8,278 nt of DNA, from contig SLNM01000337.1 in NCBI GenBank assembly GCA_007133055.1, positions 1-8,278 on the forward strand. Reading direction: 5' to 3'. This DNA comes from Lentisphaeria bacterium. Lineage in GTDB: Bacteria; Verrucomicrobiota; Lentisphaeria; Oligosphaerales; PUNB01. Below, piece by piece: positions 1 through 4,269 of the stretch. The notes under the pieces were generated by a model. It saw only the letters and a list, made by a program, of their open reading frames with translations. It was not told the DNA's origin and made no database searches. The position numbers and the translations under genes are program-made. The stretch's first letter is position 1. Each line of letters opens with the position of its first letter.

Positions 1-1582
1 CCGGCAGGTTCACCCTGCGATTGCCCGACACCGACACACCGCCATTGCTGGCCATGGTGACCTCGGTGTTCGAGAACGCGAAGTTGCCCAGGTTGACAGT
101 TCGGCTGCCCGCGGCCGACAGCGCCTGGTTGGCGTAGGCCAGAGAAAGCTCCGTGTTGCCGATCCCCAGTAAGTTTAGGGTGCGAGTGCCGGATACCGAG
201 ACCTGGCCGTTGCTGGACATGGTGACCTCGGTGTTCGAGAAGGCGAAGCTGCCCAGGTTGACAGTTCGGCTGCCCGCGGCCGACAGTGTCTGGTTGGCGT
301 AGGCCAGCGACAGATTGACGTTGCCGATCCCGGGCAGATTTAGGGTGCGAGTGCCGGACACCGAGACCTGGCCGTTGCTGGCCACGGTGACCTCGGTGTT
401 CGAGAAGGCGAAGCTGCCCAGTTCGGCAGTGCGGCTGCCCGTGGCCGACAGCGCCTGGTTGGCGTAGGCCAGCGACAGATTGACGTTGCCGATCCCGGGC
501 AGGTCCAGGGTGCGGCTGCCGGACACCGAGACCTGGCCGTTGCTGGCCACGGTGACCTCGGTGTTCGAGAACGCAAAGCTGCCCAAATTTACGTTGCGGC
601 TGCCCGTGGCTACTAACTCCCCGCTGTCGAAGGCCAGGGCCAGGTTCACCTCGCCGATTCCCGGGACATTCAGCCTGCGGCTGCCGGAGACCGAGACGTT
701 GCCGTCGCTGGATATAACGACCTGAGTGTCCGAAAATGCATAGGAGCCCAAATTCACGTTGCGGATGCCTGTGGCCGACAGCGCCCCGTTATCGTAGGCC
801 AGAGCCAGATTGACGCTGCCGATTTTCGGCACATTCAGGCTGCGCCCGCCGGAGACCGAGACGGTGCCGTCACTGGATATGGCTACCTGGGTGTTCGAGA
901 ATGCGTAGTTGCCCAGGCTGACATTCCGACGGCCTGTGGCCGACATCTCCCCGTTGTCGTAGGCCAATGACAGGCTGACCTCGCCGATTCCCGGCACATT
1001 CAGGCTGCGGCTGCCGGAGACCGAGACGGTGCCGTCGCTGGATACGGCGACCTCGGTGTCGGTGAAGCTGTAACTGCCGAGCCGTATGGTTGTGCTGCCG
1101 TTGGCAGTGACGGCATTCCGCTGGTATGACAGCGCAAGCGCGACATTCCCGATGCCCCGCAGTCCTATCGCGGCCGTCTGCCCGAAAGAAACCTCGCCGA
1201 GATGGTTCACTTGAACCTCGCACTCGCCAAAGGAAATCCTTCCCAGGCTGATCCGCGTGCTGCCGTGGGCCAGCGCCTGCTGGTTGTCGCCCCGGATGGC
1301 CAGCGTCAGATGCCCCAATCCAGTGATTTCAGTCCGCGATTCGCCGAAGAGCGAGACCTGCCCTTCGGAATTCACGTGGACTCGGCCTTCCTTAAAGATT
1401 ATCCGCCCCAGGTTGACCGCCCCTCTTCCGTCGGCCGAAAATACTCCGTCCGCAAGGCTCAGGTTGACCTGCATTCTCCCCATCCTTCCCAGCGGTACGG
1501 CGGCGGTGTATGTGCCTTCAATTTCCGGCATCCGCGCTGTGAACCGGATGCGAACTTGCGAAAACCGGATATTGCCCAATTG
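1..1582 (-). repeat. Tandem 165-bp (55-codon) repeats inside the secreted protein gene
   Basis: The anchor hexamer (GTGTTC or a close variant on the plus strand) recurs at 66, 231, 396, 561, 726, 891 and 1056, always exactly 165 bp apart. In reading order the well-conserved units are 1084-920, 919-755, 754-590, 589-425, 424-260, 259-95 and a partial unit 94-1. Three older units precede them: 1582-1415 (56 codons), 1414-1250 and 1249-1085. Conservation rises toward the C-terminal side. The units nearest the window edge are nearly identical in DNA as well as protein, and the early ones share only the LG, the strand pattern and GxGxVxL. No frame-breaking indel is seen. Confidence 0.9.
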
Positions 1583-2032
1583 TACAGTGGCCTGTCCGCT
1601 GGCTTCCAGGCCGCCGGGAGTGATGAGAACCGTCGTTGAAACCTGCTGGCCACCGACCGTGACATTTCCCGTTCCTTCGAGACCCCGGTCGGTGAGTCGC
1701 CCTTGCAAGGGCTGAACGCCTACGCCGGGGAATGACACCCCGCCATCCCACGACCCTTGGGTCAGACGCCCCTGCCGCAATACGAACTGGGCATTGAACT
1801 CCCCCACCCGATCCACCGTCACCACCCCCCGACCGCTGATCTGGTCGGCCTGTTCCACAGTGACCGCATTTCGCACCTCGAACGGTCCAACCGAAACAAC
1901 TTGACCTGCTTCCAGACGACCCGGGCCGCCCGGCGAAGGGGACGACTCCCTGGCGCTGGCCGGAAAGGTCAATAATGACAGAACTATCAATCCCCCAAGA
2001 CACACCCCAAACCGGAAAATTCGCGCTTTCAT
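1..2032 (-). CDS. Secreted protein of tandem 55-residue repeats (partial, C-terminus off window)
   Basis: An open frame runs from the ATG at 2032 down to the window edge: 677 codons, no stop. The start is fixed by AGGAGG six bases upstream. Residues 1-27 form a Sec signal peptide (basic MKARIFRF, a hydrophobic core, cleavage after ASA). Residues 28-150 are a beta-rich, Gly/Val-rich N-terminal segment. From about residue 151 to the edge come ten repeat units, nine complete. They follow the pattern VNLGSFAFSNTEVTV, then SNGQVSVSGSRTLNLPGIG, then NVNLSLAYANQALSATGSR. Alternating polar and hydrophobic residues, with Gly/Asn/Ser turns, suggest a stacked beta fold (beta-solenoid or extended sheet). 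I do not recognise the family. Export follows from the signal peptide; a surface or periplasmic structural role is inference. The antisense frames within it reflect repeat periodicity and base composition. Real gene: high confidence. Function: unknown. Confidence 0.85.
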   Translation of the reverse strand, partial: MKARIFRFGVCLGGLIVLSLLTFPASARESSPSPGGPGRLEAGQVVSVGPFEVRNAVTVEQADQISGRGVVTVDRVGEFNAQFVLRQGRLTQGSWDGGVSFPGVGVQPLQGRLTDRGLEGTGNVTVGGQQVSTTVLITPGGLEASGQATVQLGNIRFSQVRIRFTARMPEIEGTYTAAVPLGRMGRMQVNLSLADGVFSADGRGAVNLGRIIFKEGRVHVNSEGQVSLFGESRTEITGLGHLTLAIRGDNQQALAHGSTRISLGRISFGECEVQVNHLGEVSFGQTAAIGLRGIGNVALALSYQRNAVTANGSTTIRLGSYSFTDTEVAVSSDGTVSVSGSRSLNVPGIGEVSLSLAYDNGEMSATGRRNVSLGNYAFSNTQVAISSDGTVSVSGGRSLNVPKIGSVNLALAYDNGALSATGIRNVNLGSYAFSDTQVVISSDGNVSVSGSRRLNVPGIGEVNLALAFDSGELVATGSRNVNLGSFAFSNTEVTVASNGQVSVSGSRTLDLPGIGNVNLSLAYANQALSATGSRTAELGSFAFSNTEVTVASNGQVSVSGTRTLNLPGIGNVNLSLAYANQTLSAAGSRTVNLGSFAFSNTEVTMSSNGQVSVSGTRTLNLLGIGNTELSLAYANQALSAAGSRTVNLGNFAFSNTEVTMASNGGVSVSGNRRVNLP

Positions 2033-2038
2033 GAGACA

Positions 2039-2044
2039 CCTCCT
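2039..2044 (-). promoter_or_regulatory. Shine-Dalgarno of the repeat protein gene
   Basis: The minus strand reads AGGAGG, followed by six bases (TGTCTC) and then ATG at 2032-2030. This consensus site at good spacing decides the start codon and with it the signal peptide. Confidence 0.85.
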
Positions 2045-2071
2045 GTGTGATTGACCAACTTATAGCCGACA

Positions 2072-2097
2072 ATAAAAATTTCACCGGAAATTTTTAT
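2072..2097. promoter_or_regulatory. Perfect 11-bp palindrome in the leader of the repeat protein gene
   Basis: ATAAAAATTTC at 2072-2082 and its exact complement GAAATTTTTAT at 2087-2097 flank a four-base ACCG loop. It lies 40-65 bases upstream of the ATG at 2032, in AT-rich DNA that has TATAAT-like hexamers on both strands (2102-2110). It has no GC-rich stem, so it does not resemble an intrinsic terminator for the lipoprotein gene upstream. An operator or an RNA leader hairpin is possible. The palindrome is certain, the function is not. Confidence 0.45.
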
Positions 2098-2218
2098 ATT
2101 CTATAATATAGACTATTATGGAAAGCTCGGCGCAAGGCCTGCTGAATTTACCGGCGATGGCCGATGACTTCCCGACCAATGCACCACTCGTCGAGCAGGA
2201 GGCGGGAATATCCTATTA

Positions 2219-2461
2219 TTATGGGAGATCGACAAGGGTGAGTCCGTTCATATAATGGATTTTACATCGAATTCCCATTGCGGGAAAAGGCAAATCGACG
2301 ATCGTATCTTTGTCCTCGTTTGTTACTTGTGTCATGCTTGCATCTGGTCCCGTGGTTGTCTCAACGAACGCATCACGATTTTCACAACCTATAGACAACG
2401 ACACAAGCATCATCACAACCAATGCCATCACCCAGCGCCTTTGTAACCATATTTGTTGCAA
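2219..2461 (-). CDS. Small putative lipoprotein, 80 residues, TTG start
   Basis: The frame ends in a double TAA (2221-2216). An in-frame GTG at 2470 exists but overlaps the Shine-Dalgarno. The TTG at 2461-2459 lies eight bases after AGGAGG and is the better start. The product has a basic n-region (LQRRW), a hydrophobic core, and a lipobox SIGC with the lipidated Cys at residue 26. The mature part is about 55 residues, acidic at first, with a second Cys in GIRCKIHY. The motif VDLP occurs twice, mid-chain and at the very C-terminus. Codon use is AT-richer than in the two large genes, which hints at a different history. It lies 186 bp upstream of the repeat protein gene on the same strand, so co-transcription is possible. 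No family was recognised. The ATG at residue 12 would give a poorer signal sequence and has no ribosome binding site. Confidence 0.6.
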   Translation of the reverse strand: MQQIWLQRRWVMALVVMMLVSLSIGCENRDAFVETTTGPDASMTQVTNEDKDTIVDLPFPAMGIRCKIHYMNGLTLVDLP

Positions 2462-2469
2462 GAAAAGCA

Positions 2470-2475
2470 CCTCCT
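2470..2475 (-). promoter_or_regulatory. Shine-Dalgarno selecting the TTG start of the lipoprotein
   Basis: The minus strand reads AGGAGG with eight bases to TTG at 2461. The upstream GTG shares its G with this site and so cannot be initiated from it. This is the main argument for the TTG start. Confidence 0.6.
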
Positions 2476-2510
2476 ATCGATCTGCCATACAACGCGCTAT
2501 AAAGACATAA

Positions 2511-2527
2511 TCCCCTTGATATGGGGA
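2511..2527. repeat. Short inverted repeat at the predicted lipoprotein transcription start
   Basis: TCCCC (2511-2515), a seven-base spacer, then GGGGA (2523-2527). The arms are only 5 bp, so chance is possible. It is listed because it overlaps the predicted -10/+1 region. Confidence 0.3.
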
Positions 2528-2554
2528 ATATAACTCACCTTTCCGGCAATGCAA
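2527..2554 (-). promoter_or_regulatory. Candidate sigma-70 promoter of the lipoprotein gene
   Basis: On the minus strand TTGCAT (2554-2549) and TATATT (2532-2527) are separated by 16 bases. They match the -35 and -10 consensus at 4 and 5 of 6 positions. Predicted transcription starts near 2520, giving a leader of about 60 bases. The start falls inside the small inverted repeat TCCCC/GGGGA at 2511-2527, where a regulator could bind. This rests on consensus matching only. Confidence 0.35.
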
Positions 2555-2703
2555 GTGGTTTTTCGGAAAAATCAGCGATTTTCTTAATCTTTATATTTTT
2601 TGAGTTCAGGAAAAACAAACAGCCAGCGTCTTATCCGCCAATGATAGTCCATCTATGACACCACTTGTAAGATAATGCAAGTGTTTAAAAATAATCCAGG
2701 TAA

Positions 2704-2969
2704 TGCGTCAGCGAAAGATAGGGGTGGGGACTGGTCGCCAGTCCTCGGGCAGGGTGCGAAACGAAAATTGCCGGGGGGCCGGAATCAGATACCGAGGCGA
2801 AAACCTGCCGTCGCCAAAGGCTGAGGCTGCGACATGACGCACGCGAAAGGTGGATAGTTAGCGGGGGTTGACGATAGCGGCGACGAGAGCGGATTACGAG
2901 CGAAACTAATCGTCCACCGTTCGCGCCTGCCAAGCCGTAGGCCATGCGAAGGCTGGTCGCCGCTATCGT
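2704..2969. other. Densely self-complementary non-coding stretch with iterated GCGAAA
   Basis: About 266 bases contain many helix-forming pairs: TGCGTCA 2704-2710 with 2835-2841; GGACTGG 2728-2734 with 2738-2744 around a TCG loop; GGCAGG 2748-2753 with 2804-2809; a 13-base pair with one mismatch, 2842-2854 with 2913-2925; and a perfect 14-bp pair, 2871-2884 with 2956-2969. The last two interleave. GCGAAA starts at 2711, 2756, 2797, 2843 and 2900, with a GCGAAG at 2946, roughly every 41-57 bases. CTGGTCGCC occurs at 2731 and 2953. An open frame crosses it on the minus strand (2945-2685), but it has no recognisable domain, its composition is Arg/Ser-rich, and no clear ribosome binding site was found. 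It could be a structured RNA, a decayed mobile-element end or an iteron-like site. It matches no RNA family I know. Confidence 0.4.
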
Positions 2970-3300
2970 ATTCCGGTTGTGTGTTCCAAGCGCTGCATCT
3001 TTGACCGACGCATTACTTCAGGAAAGATGACGACATACTATCCTGATTCCAATGTCCCCGAAGCTCGAATACCCCAAGACTATCCTGTCACCGGCACGAT
3101 ATCCGGAGAAGGAGCGCAAGTGCAGATCACACTTTCCGCTTCCTATTCATTCCCCGGCGGCGAAGGGCATCGTTCCGAGCGTTGCGTGTTATACAGGGAG
3201 AAACGCCCCCGTTAGTCCGACTGTTTCCGGGGCGGTCGGCGATTTCCGGCTTTTTGTCAAACCCTCGCTCCACCTGTCGCCCCCCTGCATTTTCCCGCAA
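2970..3300. other. Intergenic stretch without recognisable features
   Basis: Apart from a nine-base direct repeat (ACTATCCTG near 3037 and 3079) and a 15-base match at 3260-3274 to the palindrome family at 3552, I see nothing. Two short plus-strand frames (2979-3215 and 3052-3306) overlap out of phase and lack a Shine-Dalgarno, so they are not called as genes. Confidence 0.5.
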
Positions 3301-3406
3301 GATTGAGGTGCCCCTTCAGGGCACAATCCTTTTCTGATCATTACCCAGGGTTGCGCTGCGCTTAAACCTGGGCTACGATGGTGCCGCCCCTTTGGGGCTA
3401 TAGCAC
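3301..3406. repeat. Composite palindromic element (three hairpins)
   Basis: There are three hairpins in a row. At 3301-3328 GTGCCC pairs with GGGCAC around CTTCA, with an outer GATT/AATC. At 3344-3372 CCCAGG pairs with CCTGGG around the GCGCTGCGC segment. At 3381-3406 GCCCC pairs with GGGGC around TTT, flanked by GTGC/GCAC. The CCCAGG..TGCGCTGCGCTT..CCTGGG arrangement followed by GCCCCTTTGGGGC looks to me like dispersed repeats seen between genes in several bacterial phyla; that is recollection, not a search. No gene ends nearby, so a terminator role is unlikely. Confidence 0.5.
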
Positions 3407-3419
3407 TTCCTGCATCAAG

Positions 3420-3446
3420 TCAGACAGATCAGACAGATCGGACAAA
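3420..3446. repeat. 9-bp tandem repeat, three units
   Basis: TCAGACAGA at 3420-3428 and 3429-3437 is followed by the variant TCGGACAAA at 3438-3446. It is a short array placed between the composite hairpin element and the palindrome pair. Confidence 0.7.
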
Positions 3447-3485
3447 ATCAATCCGGTCAGCATGGTCAGCCCAGTCGGAGTTCCC

Positions 3486-3517
3486 CGCCACCACGGGGTT
3501 CATCCCCGTGAAGCGAG
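3486..3517 (+). repeat. REP-like 32-nt palindrome, copy 1
   Basis: CGCCAC, then a CACGGGG / CCCCGTG stem around TTCAT, then a GCGAG tail. It aligns without gaps to the reverse complement of 3552-3583, differing at six of 32 positions. Positions 10 and 22 of the unit, which pair, are G and C here but C and G in the other copy. Confidence 0.75.
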
Positions 3518-3551
3518 TGTTGATGCCTGGCGCAATGCCCATCCCCCAACC

Positions 3552-3583
3552 CTCGCTCCACCGGGACAAGCCCGGTGGTGGCG
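3552..3583 (-). repeat. REP-like 32-nt palindrome, copy 2, inverted
   Basis: On the plus strand CTCGC leads into a CCACCGGG / CCCGGTGG stem around ACAAG, then TGGCG. It faces copy 1 head to head across 34 bases, giving a BIME-like pair. The 15 bases AACCCTCGCTCCACC at 3548-3562 recur exactly at 3260-3274, perhaps a third, damaged copy. Confidence 0.75.
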
Positions 3584-3643
3584 TTTCTGAAATCGACGAA
3601 GCAGGTGGTTTAAGCGTAACCAAGTAAGATTGGGCTCAAGTGT

Positions 3644-3817
3644 GCGATGAAGTGTCATGCTCTCCACGCCTCTCTTCTAAACACTTCATCGCCCTCTTCG
3701 CCCCACCCTTCGTCTCACCCTTGCTTGGATACTCTTACCCGACCCGCTTACTCGACCAGCCTGCACAAAGTTGATCGACTAAGAGTATCCGATGAAGTGT
3801 GGCGAGTAAGTTTAGAA
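3644..3817. repeat. Cluster of overlapping inverted repeats
   Basis: GCGATGAAGTGT at 3644-3655 pairs with 3681-3692 (12 bp). GGATACTCTTA at 3727-3737 pairs with 3780-3790 (11 bp). CTTACTCG at 3747-3754 pairs with 3803-3810. CGATGAAGTGT recurs at 3790-3800, directly abutting the second palindrome. The segment 3675-3691 is an inverted copy of 3790-3817 that lacks about 11 internal bases. No coding frame of note lies here. Confidence 0.65.
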
Positions 3818-3838
3818 AACGGGAAAACTTCAGCTCCA

Positions 3839-3865
3839 TTACATTTCTTTTACATTCTTTTTACC
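3839..3865 (+). repeat. 11-bp imperfect T-tract repeat
   Basis: TTACATTTCTT (3839-3849), TTACATTCTTT (3850-3860), then TTACC. The T-tracts recur about once per helical turn, so the DNA may be curved. A TTGACA follows at 3871-3876 but lacks a good -10 at normal spacing. Confidence 0.4.
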
Positions 3866-3915
3866 TGCCCTTGACATCCCACCCCCGATCACGCGCTACA
3901 GTTGCTCCAGAATCC

Positions 3916-3944
3916 GTGATAAAATTGGCGAAAAGTATTATAAT
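3916..3944 (+). promoter_or_regulatory. Candidate sigma-70 promoter upstream of the alpha-2-macroglobulin gene
   Basis: GTGATA (3916-3921), a 17-base spacer, then a perfect TATAAT (3939-3944). If used, the transcript would start near 3951 with a leader of about 320 bases containing the REP cloverleaf at 4121-4234. A consensus TTGACA also sits at 4080-4085, but no -10 follows it at normal distance. Confidence 0.4.
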
Positions 3945-4120
3945 GCCACAGCTTCGTCTTGTCGCCTTGCGGCTACGGCACCGCTGACTTTTCACGGAAT
4001 TCAGGTTGCAGGTATCAAAAGCGAAACCAGGCGGCGAACACGGCCAATGACACCGAATCTCCGCCTTGGCAAAAAGGCATTGACATAATATTGTAATCAG
4101 TACCCGGAGTAATCCCCAGG

Positions 4121-4234
4121 GAATTGCGAAATGCAGATTCCGTAGGGCGAGAATCCGTCTCGCCCATGCGAATCGAGCCTGGTCGACTCGGATAGTCGAC
4201 CTACGTTTGGCTCGATTCGCCCATTTCGCAATTC
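4121..4234. repeat. Nested cloverleaf element with two GTAG-type REP hairpins
   Basis: An outer 13-bp perfect inverted repeat (GAATTGCGAAATG, 4121-4133 with 4222-4234) encloses hairpin 1 (stem 4145-4152 with 4158-4165, loop ATCCG) and an inner 12-bp inverted repeat (GCGAATCGAGCC, 4168-4179 with 4209-4220). The inner repeat encloses hairpin 2 (stem 4181-4188 with 4194-4201). Read on the minus strand, hairpin 2 has the same CGTAGG prefix and ATCCG loop as hairpin 1. About 41 of a possible 57 base pairs form within 114 bases. A GTAG tetranucleotide at the foot of a hairpin is the known hallmark of REP sequences recognised by RAYT (TnpA-REP) transposases. No RAYT gene lies in the window. Confidence 0.8.
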
Positions 4235-4253
4235 TCTGTAAAGTAACCCAAAC

Positions 4254-4258
4254 AGGAG
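4254..4258 (+). promoter_or_regulatory. Shine-Dalgarno of the alpha-2-macroglobulin gene
   Basis: AGGAG lies 11 bases before the ATG at 4270 (9 if GAG at 4258-4260 is counted). The spacing is a little long but acceptable. No other in-frame start nearby gives a signal peptide. Confidence 0.6.
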
Positions 4259-4269
4259 AGTATCGAAAC

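Noticed and set aside
1202..1715. Two overlapping plus-strand frames of about 150 codons
   Set aside because: They are antisense to the repeat gene, without a Shine-Dalgarno or domain, and are products of the repeat's base composition.
1518..2084. A 188-codon minus-strand frame overlapping the repeat protein gene
   Set aside because: It is out of phase with the repeat frame, has no recognisable domain, and its start lies upstream of the good Shine-Dalgarno, inside the palindrome. The frame starting at 2032 gives a proper signal peptide.
2685..2945. An 86-codon minus-strand frame
   Set aside because: It is Arg/Ser-rich, has no convincing ribosome binding site, and overlies the self-complementary stretch. 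It is more likely non-coding.
3052..3306. A plus-strand frame of 84 codons
   Set aside because: No Shine-Dalgarno, Pro/Ser/Lys-rich low-information translation, and it competes with another overlapping frame.
3301..3328. Rho-independent terminator
   Set aside because: The hairpin is followed only by a short mixed pyrimidine run, and no gene ends upstream on the plus strand.
3644..3817. CRISPR array or integron attC site
   Set aside because: The repeats alternate in orientation, are unevenly spaced and too few for CRISPR. No paired attC core sites (GTTRRRY/RYYYAAC) were found.
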